A stretch of DNA of 54,282 nt, taken from Kitasatospora sp. DSM 101779 (GTDB taxonomy: Bacteria; Actinomycetota; Actinomycetes; Streptomycetales; Streptomycetaceae). Under the pieces are notes generated by a model that was given only the letters and a program-made list of their open reading frames with translations, had not been told where the DNA came from and ran no database searches. Shown piece after piece: positions 1-7,938 of this stretch. How positions within the stretch are numbered: the first letter of the stretch is position 1; each line of letters begins with the position of its first letter. The stretch spans positions 2,784,043 through 2,838,324 of the forward strand of contig NZ_JAHTIK010000001.1 in assembly GCF_025655475.1 (NCBI RefSeq), written 5' to 3'. The translations under genes were made by a program, and so were the position numbers.

Positions 1-440
1 CCGAACCCGCCTTCGGCTCGCGCCGACCCGGGCAGCTCGGCCACCTCGTGGAAACGCGCCCGCTCCACCTGCTGGATGACCAGCTGGGCGATGCGGTCCC
101 CTCGACGGAAGCTGACGGCCTCGTGCGGGTCCAGGTTGACGACGATCACCTTGATCTCACCACGGTACCCGGCATCGACCGTCCCCGGGGCGTTCACAAG
201 GGCAACTCCGCAACGAGCTGCGAGGCCCGAACGCGGGTGCACGAACGCCGCGTAACCGTCCGGCAGCGCGATGGCGACACCGGTGGGGAGGACGGCCCGC
301 TCCCCGGGGGCGAGTTCGGCGTCGACGGTGGTGCGCAGGTCGGCACCGGCGTCGCCGGGGTGCTCGTAGCCTGGCATGGGGAGATCGGCGTCGATCCGCC
401 GGATCAGGACGTCCACCGGCGGACGGGCAGTGCTGGTCAC
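1..440 (-). CDS. dut: dUTP diphosphatase (dUTPase), 3' end cut by window
   Basis: Hydrolyses dUTP to dUMP and pyrophosphate, keeping uracil out of DNA and feeding dTMP synthesis. The visible 146 codons carry the trimeric dUTPase motifs in order: motif 1 GDAGADLRT, motif 2 PRSGLA, motif 3 with the catalytic Asp in NAPGTVDAGYRGE, motif 4 RGDRIAQLV, and the start of the C-terminal glycine-rich motif 5 (AEGGFG) at the window edge. Only the last few residues are missing. The start is GTG at 440; it overlaps the TGA of the upstream thioesterase as GTGA, so the two genes are probably translationally coupled. The family call is secure from the motifs. Confidence 0.95.
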   Translation of the reverse strand, partial: MTSTARPPVDVLIRRIDADLPMPGYEHPGDAGADLRTTVDAELAPGERAVLPTGVAIALPDGYAAFVHPRSGLAARCGVALVNAPGTVDAGYRGEIKVIVVNLDPHEAVSFRRGDRIAQLVIQQVERARFHEVAELPGSARAEGGF

Positions 441-1078
441 GGGTTCACCTCGAAGGCTCTGGCGCGCTTGAACAGGTCCGGGTCGTCCAAGGCCTTCTTG
501 ATGTCCTCGGGACGACCGTGCGTGGTGAAGTGTTCCAGCTTCACCTGGATGAAGAGCGCCTGTGCCCGGATGGCGACCGGCCCGTCGGGGCCGCCGATGC
601 GTCCCTCGGCCGCGCTGTAGACCTTGCGGCCGTGCACGCCCGTCACCCAGGCGTGGATGTGCAGCTCGGTGTCGACCGGCACCGGGCGGACGAAGTCGGT
701 CTCCAGCCGGCCGGTCACCGCGGGGGCGTGCAGCAGCCAGTTGAGGGTGCCGAGCGTCTCGTCCATCGCGGTGGTGAGCAGGCCGCCGTGGGCGAGTCCG
801 GGGCCGCCCTGGTGAACCGGGCGGACGGTGAACCTGGCGTCCACGGTGAGGCCCTCGCCGGCCACCGCGGTCAGCTGCAGTCCGTCGGCCCGCTGCGGCC
901 CGCAGCCGAAGCAGAGGTCGTAGTGGGGCCCGATCGGCGTGCCGGGGGCCGGGGCACCGGGCGCGCGGGGCGGCAGCACGGCGTCGTCGGGCGGTGTGGT
1001 CGGCGTCGGGGCGGCGGGGCGGGGCAGCGGCGCACCGGCGCTCTGCGGCGCGGCGGCGGGGGCGGTGGAACCGGTCAC
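437..1078 (-). CDS. PaaI-type hotdog-fold thioesterase
   Basis: A 213-residue protein with a C-terminal hotdog thioesterase domain (about residues 55-185). The PaaI/4HBT signature is visible as HGGLLTTAMDE, with the HGG at 97-99 and the likely catalytic acidic residue D106. An FGCG cysteine pair at 57-60 is typical of this actinobacterial subgroup. Residues 1-50 are Pro/Ala-rich and probably disordered. It likely hydrolyses acyl-CoA thioesters in the cytoplasm; the substrate is unknown. I chose GTG at 1078 because the reading frame above it is low-complexity shadow sequence and because it leaves a normal spacing from the divergent DUF3093 gene. Its stop overlaps the dut start. Confidence 0.85.
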   Translation of the reverse strand: MTGSTAPAAAPQSAGAPLPRPAAPTPTTPPDDAVLPPRAPGAPAPGTPIGPHYDLCFGCGPQRADGLQLTAVAGEGLTVDARFTVRPVHQGGPGLAHGGLLTTAMDETLGTLNWLLHAPAVTGRLETDFVRPVPVDTELHIHAWVTGVHGRKVYSAAEGRIGGPDGPVAIRAQALFIQVKLEHFTTHGRPEDIKKALDDPDLFKRARAFEVNP

Positions 1079-1159
1079 GCTCGCGATGCTACCCGCCAGT
1101 AGCAAAGGACGGGAGGGGCGTGCGCGGAAGGGGCCGTGCGGGCGCCCACAATAGGGGGC

Positions 1160-1609
1160 ATGTACGACGAACGCCTCACCGTCCCGCGGTCCTGGTGGCT
1201 GCTCCCGCTCGTGACGGGCCTGTCCCTCGGCCTCGTCCTGCTGCGCTTCAGCGCCCTCGGGGCGCTGATCGGCCTGGTGGTCGGCATCGCCGCCGCGGCG
1301 GCCGCGCTCAGCTCCTACGGCTCGGCCCGGATCCGGGTGGTCCAGGGCTCGCTGGTGGCGGGGCAGGCCCGCATCCCGGTGGACGCGCTCGGCGCCGCCG
1401 AGGTACTCACCCCGGCGGAGGCGGTCGCCTGGCGCGGGGTGAAGGCGGACCCGCGGGCCTTCATGCTGCTGCGCAGCTACGTGCCGACTGCGCTGCGGGT
1501 GGAGGTCACCGACCCGTCCGACCCGACGCCGTACCTGTACCTGTCCACCCGCTCGCCGCAGAAGCTCGCCGACGCACTGCAGGGCGCCCGCCGGGCCGCC
1601 CAGCGCTGA
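1160..1609 (+). CDS. DUF3093 family membrane protein
   Basis: A 149-residue protein with two adjacent hydrophobic segments near the N terminus (about residues 13-50), followed by a soluble beta-rich region. It matches the actinobacterial DUF3093 family: N-terminal YDERLTVPRSWW, two transmembrane helices, and a short PH-like cytoplasmic part containing LYLSTRSPQKLADAL. ATG at 1160 is the first start that gives the family's usual N terminus. It is divergent from the thioesterase/dut pair, a neighbourhood that is standard in streptomycetes. The function is not known. Confidence 0.85.
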   Translation: MYDERLTVPRSWWLLPLVTGLSLGLVLLRFSALGALIGLVVGIAAAAAALSSYGSARIRVVQGSLVAGQARIPVDALGAAEVLTPAEAVAWRGVKADPRAFMLLRSYVPTALRVEVTDPSDPTPYLYLSTRSPQKLADALQGARRAAQR

Positions 1610-1851
1610 GCCGCGCCGGAACGGCCGCCGGGCCCGGGCGGACGCACCGCCGAGGGCCCGGAAACGGAGGAGGGACGGCTCCGCGGGTGGCGGACCGTCC
1701 CATTGCTCCTGTGGTCGCAGGCGCCCGGCCTGCGGGTGCGAACCCCCTGCGGGGCCCGCGTCTGCTGCCTCCGGCCTCGCTGCCCAGGGCCGGCGGGGTG
1801 GCCTTCCGGGCCGACGGTGAGGCGTCGGGCCCGGGCCAATCCGCACCGTGC

Positions 1852-2151
1852 TCAGGCGCCGCAGTCCCGGCAGATCGGCTGACCGTTCTTCTCGCTGTAG
1901 AGCTGGCTGCGGTGGTGCACCAGGAAGCAGCTCATGCAGGTGAACTCGTCGGCCTGGCGCGGCAGCACCCGGACCGACAGCTCCTCGTTCGAGAGGTCGG
2001 CGCCGGGGAGCTCCAGACCCTCCGCCGCGTCGAACTCGTCGATGTCGACCGAACCGGTCGTCTTCTCGTTCCGCCGCGCCTTCAGTTCCTCGATGCTGTC
2101 CTCGTTGAGGTCGTCATCGGTCTTGCGTGGGGTGTCGTAGTCCGTAGCCAT
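1852..2151 (-). CDS. DUF4193 family zinc-ribbon protein
   Basis: A 99-residue acidic protein ending in a four-cysteine zinc-ribbon-like module (CMSC about 27 residues before the C-terminal CRDCGA). The N terminus MATDYDTPRKTDDDLNEDS and the internal EELKARR segment are characteristic of the actinobacterial DUF4193 family. A strong purine-rich ribosome site (GGGGGAG) lies 8 bases before the ATG. The gene stands alone between DUF3093 (convergent) and the desaturase. The family is often placed near RNA polymerase or translation-related functions because of its zinc ribbon, but I know of no demonstrated function. Confidence 0.85.
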   Translation of the reverse strand: MATDYDTPRKTDDDLNEDSIEELKARRNEKTTGSVDIDEFDAAEGLELPGADLSNEELSVRVLPRQADEFTCMSCFLVHHRSQLYSEKNGQPICRDCGA

Positions 2152-2632
2152 GTTTCGCTCTCCCCCTTTGGGTGTGTGCGGTATCTCCAGCGCACGTAAC
2201 GCATGGGGGGTCGGTCTTGTGCCCGACCCGAGGCGGAGATTTTGCCTTACTTCAAGCCCCGTTACTCAATCGACACCCAGTTTCGGACCCGTTGGGGTGA
2301 CCGAACGGGGTTCGAACACTGCACCGGGTGGTCGGCCCGGACGGGTCGGGAACGGCTCCGGGCGACTACCTTGGGTAGCGGCCGCCCTGCCGTTCCTTCA
2401 CCAATTGACCCTGGCCACAGCGCATTTGGCGACAGATCGACATTTGCAGGAGGCTCCGCGACGGTCACCCTGCGCCACGGCGCCCGGCCGCAGGGCGAGT
2501 GCCGGGCGGCGCCGCGGGGATGCATCGAATGGCCCGATGTGAACTTGGTCACATCTCACACCTTTCCGGAGGATCCCGGACATTCCCGGTGCGCCGGACA
2601 GCCCCGCGGACGCCCTCGCGACAGCGCCCGGG
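2152..2632. other. 481-base gene-free stretch
   Basis: Between the DUF4193 start and the desaturase stop I find no convincing coding sequence on either strand. Base composition is less GC-rich than the genes, with runs such as AAAATC and TTGAAG around 2240-2260, so it is probably a long promoter/leader region for DUF4193. It contains one perfect Crp-type palindrome (2538-2553), listed separately. Confidence 0.5.
2538..2553. promoter_or_regulatory. Candidate Crp (cAMP receptor protein) site
   Basis: TGTGA-N6-TCACA with perfect 5-base arms. It also fits the GTG-N6-GNCAC form described for streptomycete Crp. It lies 385 bases upstream of the DUF4193 start and 80 bases downstream of the desaturase stop, in gene-free DNA. 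The target gene is uncertain. Confidence 0.45.
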
Positions 2633-3619
2633 TCAGGCCCTCGCGGCGGCCGCGGCGGCGCGGCGGGCGAGCAGTGCGGCCTGGCGCTCGTCGAACTTGG
2701 TGGCCTGGGCGTCCAGGCCGTCCAGGAAGGCGCCGAGCTGCTCCTGGGCCTGCTGGCCGGAGCCGCCGAGCCCGGTGATCTCCATGACCTTCAGGTTGCG
2801 CAGCACGGGCTGCAGCACGTCGTCGTGGTGGATGCGCAGGTTGTAGACGCCGCCGATGGCGATCTGGGCGGCGGAGCGCTCGAAGCCGGGCATGCCGTGG
2901 CCGGGCATCCGGAAGTTGGTGACGACCTCGGTGATGGCGTTCATCGCCTCGTCCGGGGCGATCTCCAGCGCGGCCTTCAGCAGGTTGCGGTAGAAGACCA
3001 TGTGCAGGTTCTCGTCGTTGGCGATCTTCGCCAGCAGCTGGTCGCACAGCGGGTCGCCGGAGTGGTGGCCGGTGTTCCGGTGGGCGATGCGGGTCGCGAG
3101 CTCCTGGAAGGCCACGTAGGCGACCGAGTGCAGCATGCTGTGCGCGTTGTCGGACTCGAAGCCCTCCGACATGTGCGCCATGCGGGCCCGCTCCAGCTCG
3201 ACCGGGTCCACGGCGCGCGTGGCCAGCAGGTAGTCGCGGATGGCTATGCCGTGCCGGCCCTCCTCGGCCGTCCACCGGTGCACCCAGGTGCCCCAGGCGC
3301 CCTCGCGGCCGAACATGGTCGCGATCTCGTGGTGGTAGCTGGGGAGGTTGTCCTCGGTGAGCAGGTTGACCACCAGCGAGATCCGCGCCAGCGGCGTCAC
3401 CTTGGACTGCTCGGGCGCCCACGCCTCGCCGCCGAGCACGCCGTCGAAGTCCCGCCCCTGGCCCCACGGCACGTACTCGTGGGGCATCCACTCCTTGGCG
3501 ACCTTGAGGTGTCGGTTCAGCTCGTTCTCGACGACCTCTTCGAGGGCCAGGATCAGCTTGGCGTCGCTCCAGGCGGTCGACGCGGGCGGGGCGGTGCGCT
3601 GGACGGGTGCGATGGTCAC
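2633..3619 (-). CDS. Acyl-ACP desaturase family (ferritin-like di-iron)
   Basis: A 328-residue soluble di-iron protein of the plant/mycobacterial acyl-ACP desaturase family (DesA type). It is expected to insert a double bond into acyl-ACP using O2 and reduced ferredoxin. The four-helix-bundle ligands are visible: E90 in LLTEDNLP, E120 and H123 in AEEGRH, E173 in FQELATR, and E203 and H206 in NDENLHM. The C terminus is Ala/Arg-rich. I chose GTG at 3619 because AGGAG sits 8 bases upstream; the frame stays open further up but in low-complexity DNA. It is monocistronic, with a promoter overlapped by a double palindrome about 160 bases upstream, suggesting control by a TetR-like repressor of fatty-acid metabolism. 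Confidence 0.88.
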   Translation of the reverse strand: MTIAPVQRTAPPASTAWSDAKLILALEEVVENELNRHLKVAKEWMPHEYVPWGQGRDFDGVLGGEAWAPEQSKVTPLARISLVVNLLTEDNLPSYHHEIATMFGREGAWGTWVHRWTAEEGRHGIAIRDYLLATRAVDPVELERARMAHMSEGFESDNAHSMLHSVAYVAFQELATRIAHRNTGHHSGDPLCDQLLAKIANDENLHMVFYRNLLKAALEIAPDEAMNAITEVVTNFRMPGHGMPGFERSAAQIAIGGVYNLRIHHDDVLQPVLRNLKVMEITGLGGSGQQAQEQLGAFLDGLDAQATKFDERQAALLARRAAAAAARA

Positions 3620-3758
3620 GGCTGGTGCTCCTGTGTGCGGCGTCCGGCGCGTCGGGCGGGGATGGGCCGACGGCGGCGGCGCGGACGGTGGCGGAACGGG
3701 GACGGGGGCGGGTGGCACGAGCGCGGAGGCGGACGCGGCGGCCGTCCCGGGTCGACCC

Positions 3759-3812
3759 ACCTACGGCTGCGTAGGTTACGACACCGTAAGTTGTTTCGGC
3801 GGCAAAAGACAA
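3759..3812 (-). promoter_or_regulatory. Desaturase promoter with tandem palindromic operator
   Basis: On the minus strand a -35-like TTGTCT (3807-3812) and a -10-like TACGGT (3783-3788) are separated by 18 bases. The -10 lies inside two adjacent palindromes: ACCTACG-N4-CGTAGGT (3759-3776) and TTACG-N4-CGTAA (3777-3789 with flanks to 3791), whose centres are 15 bases apart. Repeated TACG half-sites in this form are typical of TetR-family dimer pairs. The regulator is not encoded nearby. Confidence 0.6.
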
Positions 3813-4065
3813 GCCGCCCCCTGCCAGCGCTTATGTCGTCTTGACACGACTGGAGGGGGCACGGAGGGCGGTCGGTGATCGGTCGCGCACGGAGCGGCGC
3901 GGCCGGGTGCGGCGGCGGGCGTGAACGGCCTCCGCCGCCGCCCGGAGAGGTCCCGGACGACGGCGGAGGGGGGAAGGGCACCGGGAGGGCACCGGAAGGG
4001 TCCCGAAGGAACCCTGAAGGAGCCCTGAAGGGCCTGTGGAAGGGGTTCAGCGGGGCGGGAGGCGC

Positions 4066-5379
4066 TCAGGGCCCGGGGATGCGCACCCGGATCGTGAGGC
4101 CGCCACCGGGCCGCGGAGCGGCCTCGATGGTGCCCCCGTGCGCGCGGACCACCGAGCGGACGATGGACAGGCCGAGGCCGACGCCCTTGTCGCTGCGGGT
4201 GCGGTCGGCGCCCTTCACCCGGCGGAACGGCTCGAAGATGTGCTCCATCTCGTAGCCGGGCACCACCGGGCCGGTGTTGGAGACGATCAGCTCGCCGACG
4301 CCACCCGGGGCCGGGCTGGTGGACATCTCCACCCAGCCGTCCGGGGTGTTGTAGCGCACCGCGTTCTGCAGCAGGTTGAGCGCGATCCGCTCCAGCAGCA
4401 CGCCGTTGCCGGAGACCGTCACCGGGTGGAGTTCGGAGCGCAGCTCGACCTCGCGGGTCGCCGCCTCCGGCCTCAGCTGCTCCAGGGCCCGCAGGGCGAC
4501 CTCGGAGAGCTCGACCGGGCGCCGGTCGGTGATCTCGTTGTCGCTGCGGGCGAGCAGCAGCAGGCCCTCGACGAGCTGCTCGCTGCGCTCGTTGGTGGCG
4601 AGCAGCGTCTTGCCGAGCTGCTGCACCTCGGGCGAGGCCTCCGGGTCGGCGAGCTGGACCTCCAGCAGGGTCCGGTTGATCGCCAGCGGGGTGCGGAGTT
4701 CGTGCGAGGCGTTGGCGACGAAGCGGCGCTGGGAGTCGAAGGACCGGTCGAGCCGGTCCAGCATGTCGTCGAAGGTGTCGGCGAGCTCCTTCAGCTCGTC
4801 GTCGGGGCCGTCGAGCTGGATGCGGCGGTGCAGGTCGGAGCCGGCGACCTCGCGGGCGGTGCGGGTGATCCGGCCGAGCGGGCGCAGCACCCGGCCGGCC
4901 ATCGCGTAGCCGGCCGCGAAGGCGATCACGGCGAGGCAGATCAGGGCGGTGAGGGCCTTGCGCAGCAGGGTGTTGAGGGAGTGCTCGGCCTGGAGGTCCT
5001 GGTAGTGGTTGAGCCAGGCGGTGAGTTCGGTCTGGCTGCGGATGACGTCGCCGTCGGGGGTGGTGAGGGAGACACCGGGGCCCAGCCGCAGCGAGGGCAG
5101 GGTGGCGTTCTGCATGGCCTCGCGGACGAAGTAGTACATCAGCAGCAGCAGGACGACGCCGGCCATCAGGAACATCCCGCCGTAGAGCAGGGTCAGCCTG
5201 ATCCGCACGGTGGGGCGCAGCGACAGCCAGGCGAACAGGCCGTCGCCCGGGTGGTAGTGGCTCGCGGTCTCCTGCTCCGCGGCCGCACCCAACGGGGTGC
5301 GGGCCTGGTGCCGCGTGACCGGGCCCGGGCCGCCGGCGGGCGCGCCGGGGGCCCCGCCGGCGGGGGGCGGGGTGGTCAT
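4066..5379 (-). CDS. cutS: Sensor histidine kinase CutS
   Basis: A 437-residue membrane kinase partnering CutR. Residues 1-60 are a Pro/Gly-rich cytoplasmic tail, TM1 is about 62-84, a short extracytoplasmic loop about 85-138, TM2 about 141-161, then HAMP (about 162-215). The dimerisation/phosphoacceptor helix has H226 in ASHELRTPLA, followed by the ATPase domain with N box LLQNAVRYN and G boxes SDKGVGLGLSI. The architecture, the size and the gene pair next to dut/DUF4193 match the streptomycete CutRS system, which is linked to antibiotic production and envelope/secretion stress. The extracytoplasmic loop contains no cysteine. The gene lies 106 bases downstream of cutR in the same direction and is probably cotranscribed. 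Confidence 0.88.
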   Translation of the reverse strand: MTTPPPAGGAPGAPAGGPGPVTRHQARTPLGAAAEQETASHYHPGDGLFAWLSLRPTVRIRLTLLYGGMFLMAGVVLLLLMYYFVREAMQNATLPSLRLGPGVSLTTPDGDVIRSQTELTAWLNHYQDLQAEHSLNTLLRKALTALICLAVIAFAAGYAMAGRVLRPLGRITRTAREVAGSDLHRRIQLDGPDDELKELADTFDDMLDRLDRSFDSQRRFVANASHELRTPLAINRTLLEVQLADPEASPEVQQLGKTLLATNERSEQLVEGLLLLARSDNEITDRRPVELSEVALRALEQLRPEAATREVELRSELHPVTVSGNGVLLERIALNLLQNAVRYNTPDGWVEMSTSPAPGGVGELIVSNTGPVVPGYEMEHIFEPFRRVKGADRTRSDKGVGLGLSIVRSVVRAHGGTIEAAPRPGGGLTIRVRIPGP

Positions 5380-5485
5380 GGCCTGTCCTCTCGGGTGCTG
5401 CGGTGGGCGGTTGCCGTGCCGGCGGTGCCGGCGGGGCGGGGGCTCGGGCGGGCGGCCGGTGCGGCCGGTCCCGCCGGTGGCCGGG

Positions 5486-6139
5486 TCAGATGCGGTAGCC
5501 GGAGCCGGGCACGGTGACGATGACGGCCGGGTCGCCGAGCTTGCGGCGCAGGGTCATCACGGTGACGCGGACGACGTTGGTGAAGGGGTCGGTGTGCTCG
5601 TCCCAGGCCTTCTCCAGGAGCTGCTCGGCGGAGACGACGGCGCCGCCTGCGCGCATCAGCACCTCCAGGACGGCGAACTCCTTGGGAGCGAGCTGGACGG
5701 GCTTGCCCTCGCGGAGCACCTCGCGGCGGCCGGGGTCGAGGCTGATGCCGGCGCGCTCCAGCACCGGCGGCAGCGGGACGGTGGCGCGGCGGCCCAGCGC
5801 CCGTACCCGGGCGACGAGTTCGCTGAAGGCGAACGGCTTGGGGAGGTAGTCGTCGGCGCCGATCTCCAGGCCCTCGACGCGGTCGCTGATGTCGCCGGAG
5901 GCGGTGAGCATGATGACGCGGGTCGCGAGGCCCTGCTCGACGACCCGGCGGCACACGTCGTCGCCGTGGACGAGCGGGAGGTCGCGGTCGAGGACGACCA
6001 CGTCGTAGTCGTTGACGGCGATCCGCTGCAGGGCCGCCTCCCCGTCGTAGACGACGTCGACGGCCATGGCCTCGCGGCGCAGCCCGGTGGCGACGGCCTC
6101 GGCGAGCAGCTGCTCGTCCTCGACGACGAGTACCCGCAC
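5486..6139 (-). CDS. cutR: OmpR-family response regulator CutR
   Basis: A 217-residue response regulator. The receiver domain (1-115) has the acidic pocket VEDE, phosphoacceptor D51 (VVLDRDLP), T79 and K101 (LPKPF). The C-terminal winged-helix DNA-binding domain (about 125-217) ends in VRVTVMTLRRKLGDP...VPGSGYRI, as usual for OmpR/PhoB regulators. The start is GTG at 6139. It is first in the cutR-cutS pair, and a GTAA direct repeat with 11-base period lies 127 bases upstream and could be its own operator. Assignment as CutR rests on the kinase partner and the dut/DUF4193/desaturase neighbourhood. Confidence 0.9.
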   Translation of the reverse strand: MRVLVVEDEQLLAEAVATGLRREAMAVDVVYDGEAALQRIAVNDYDVVVLDRDLPLVHGDDVCRRVVEQGLATRVIMLTASGDISDRVEGLEIGADDYLPKPFAFSELVARVRALGRRATVPLPPVLERAGISLDPGRREVLREGKPVQLAPKEFAVLEVLMRAGGAVVSAEQLLEKAWDEHTDPFTNVVRVTVMTLRRKLGDPAVIVTVPGSGYRI

Positions 6140-6664
6140 GGTGGTTGTCCCTTCATCCGATCGGCCCGGCCGTGCTGTCCGCCCGTGCGGGCCGTGGTGC
6201 GCCGGGCGCGGAGCCGCGCCCTGCGGCCAGGCTCCGACGGTGCCTCCATCCTGCCTGGTCCGCGGGTAAAGCAGCTGTAAGCGGCCGATTCCGGGCCGCT
6301 GCGGGCTGCTTCCGGTAGGTTGACCTGCGGGGACTTCCCGGGCGTGGGCCGGCCGCCGGGGCGGACCGAAAGCGTTCCCTCCGGTTGGACTGTGACACGG
6401 GCAACTTTCCGGCGGCGGGGAGGTTTCCCCGGCGCGCGGTTGGGGAGGACAAGCTCACACGCGATCGCGCCGTGCGCGGATCGCACCCACCCGCCGCGTG
6501 CTCATCCGCACCGGATCGGGGGATCACGTCATCGGGAGCGGCCGGCGAGCCGTCTCCGCGCCCACCGGGGCCGGCAGCGTCCGGATCGTTCGGCGTCCCG
6601 TGGCACGTCCACCGAACCGGGGAGCATGCGGGCCCGTGCCCGTCCGACACAGCAAGGGGGCCGT
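6140..6664. other. 525-base intergenic region between divergent cutR and a small gene
   Basis: I see no gene on either strand. It holds the 11-base-period GTAA repeat at 6266-6280 near cutR. Close to the small downstream gene there is a strong ribosome site (AAGGGGG) at about 6654-6660. The rest is unremarkable GC-rich sequence. Confidence 0.5.
6266..6280 (-). promoter_or_regulatory. GTAA direct repeat upstream of cutR
   Basis: GTAA at 6266-6269 and again at 6277-6280, an exact 11-base period, which is the spacing used by OmpR-family dimers. On the cutR strand it reads TTAC-N7-TTAC. Autoregulation by CutR is an inference. Confidence 0.35.
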
Positions 6665-6850
6665 ATGGACGCCTTCACCGCCGGAATCCTGCAGCGCATA
6701 CAGAACGCCGAGCAGGATCTCCACCGCGCTCTCGAGTCCGGGGACGAGTTCCTGGCCGAGGTCGAGCAGTCCGAGCTGGAGGACCTGCGTCGGCTGGCCG
6801 CCGAGCACGGCGTCGACCCGGTGCACGAGATGCACCGGTCGGCTGCCTGA
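6665..6850 (+). CDS. Small conserved helical protein, function unknown
   Basis: A 61-residue acidic, probably all-helical protein (repeated heptad-like pattern through AEQDLHRALESGDEFLAEVE and LEDLRRLAAEHG). An AAGGGGG ribosome site lies 5-6 bases before the ATG. Codon use is normal for the window (third positions G/C). It is followed by a strong hairpin shared with the convergent inositol-monophosphatase gene. I do not recognise a named family. It looks like the small actinobacterial proteins that are conserved but uncharacterised. Confidence 0.75.
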   Translation: MDAFTAGILQRIQNAEQDLHRALESGDEFLAEVEQSELEDLRRLAAEHGVDPVHEMHRSAA

Positions 6851-7015
6851 TCCGGCTGCAGGACCGACACCCGCCCCGCCCCCGCGGGGCTCCGCACCAC
6901 CGGAACCACAGCAGCACCACATCGCAGTTCGAATCAGCGAGCCCTGGCACCTCCCGCGTGCCAGGGCCCATTCACTGCCCGGGCGCACCCGGCCGCGAGG
7001 GCTCGCCCTCGGCCC

Positions 7016-7060
7016 GAAGGGCCCGTCACCGTCCCCCCACGGGGTGGTGGCGGGCCCTTC
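7016..7060. terminator. Bidirectional terminator hairpin
   Basis: Arms 7016-7030 and 7046-7060 pair over 15 positions with one G-T wobble (GAAGGGCCCG against CGGGCCCTTC at the base). It lies between convergent genes ending at 6850 and 7079. Confidence 0.8.
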
Positions 7061-7078
7061 GCCGTGTCCCGGCCCCCG

Positions 7079-7909
7079 TCAGCCGTGCCAGGCGCCGAGG
7101 GCGTCCAGGCGGTCCTGGAGCGGCTCGAAGACGCCGGGGGCGGCGGCCACGGCGAGGTCGCCGTCGGCGGGCAGGCCGGGGCGGCCCCCGGCCAGGGCGC
7201 CGGCCTCGCGGGCGATCAGCAGGCCGGCCGCCATGTCCCAGGGCTTGAGGCCGCGCTCGTAGAAGGCGTCGACCCGGCCGGCCGCGAGGTCGCACAGGTC
7301 GACGGCGGCGGCGCCGGCCCGGCGGATGTCGCGGACCTCCGGCATCAGGGCGAGCAGCACCTCGGCCTGGTGGGCCCGTTCGGCCTGCACGTAGTTGAAG
7401 CCGGTGGCGACCAGGGCCTGCCCCCACGGGGGGGCGGGGCGCACCGCGAGCGGGCGGCCGTCGAGGTCGGCGCCGCCGCCGCGGACGGCCCGGAAGAGCT
7501 CGCCGCGGGCGGGCACCGCGACCACCCCGACGAGCGCCTCGCCGTCCAGTTCGGCGGCCACGCTGACGCCCCAGGAGGGCAGCCCGTAGAGGTAGTTGAC
7601 GGTGCCGTCGAGCGGGTCGACGACCCAGCGGACGCCGCTGGAGCCGGGCCGGTCGGTGCCCTCCTCTCCGAGGTAGCCGTCCTCGGGGCGGCGGGCGGCG
7701 ATCAGCTCCTGGACGAGTTTCTCGGAGGCGAGGTCCATCTCGGTGACCACGTCGACGGGGCTGCTCTTGGTGGCGGCCACGCCGAGGTCGGCCGGGCGGC
7801 CGCGGTGCAGCAGCTCGCCCGCGGCGCGGGCGGCCTCCTCGGCGACGGCGAGCAGTTCGGCCGCGAGCGGGTGGATCGGCGGCGGGTCGGTCGGCACGGT
7901 GCCGGTCAC
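7079..7909 (-). CDS. Inositol monophosphatase family phosphatase (SuhB-like)
   Basis: A 276-residue Mg-dependent phosphatase of the IMPase fold, acting on inositol phosphates, histidinol phosphate or related sugars. The metal ligands are visible: E82 in LGEEG, DPLDGT at 98-103, and the C-terminal WDMAAG aspartate, which all argue for activity. The preferred start is GTG at 7909, which has GGAGG upstream. An alternative in-frame GTG at 7942 overlaps the hemH stop as GTGA but lacks a ribosome site. It is downstream of hemH in the same direction, 29 bases away or overlapping depending on start, so it is probably in one transcript. The exact substrate is not decided by sequence. Confidence 0.88.
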   Translation of the reverse strand: MTGTVPTDPPPIHPLAAELLAVAEEAARAAGELLHRGRPADLGVAATKSSPVDVVTEMDLASEKLVQELIAARRPEDGYLGEEGTDRPGSSGVRWVVDPLDGTVNYLYGLPSWGVSVAAELDGEALVGVVAVPARGELFRAVRGGGADLDGRPLAVRPAPPWGQALVATGFNYVQAERAHQAEVLLALMPEVRDIRRAGAAAVDLCDLAAGRVDAFYERGLKPWDMAAGLLIAREAGALAGGRPGLPADGDLAVAAAPGVFEPLQDRLDALGAWHG

Positions 7910-7938
7910 GCGGGGTCCTCCCGGGTTCGGGGTGCTGG

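Noticed and set aside
1680..1790. A GGTGCGAACCCC segment that looks like a tRNA T-arm
   Set aside because: No acceptor stem, anticodon arm or D-arm can be built around it.
2262..2552. A 96-codon minus-strand ORF starting in the Crp-like palindrome
   Set aside because: No ribosome site, composition unlike a protein, and it covers the likely DUF4193 leader.
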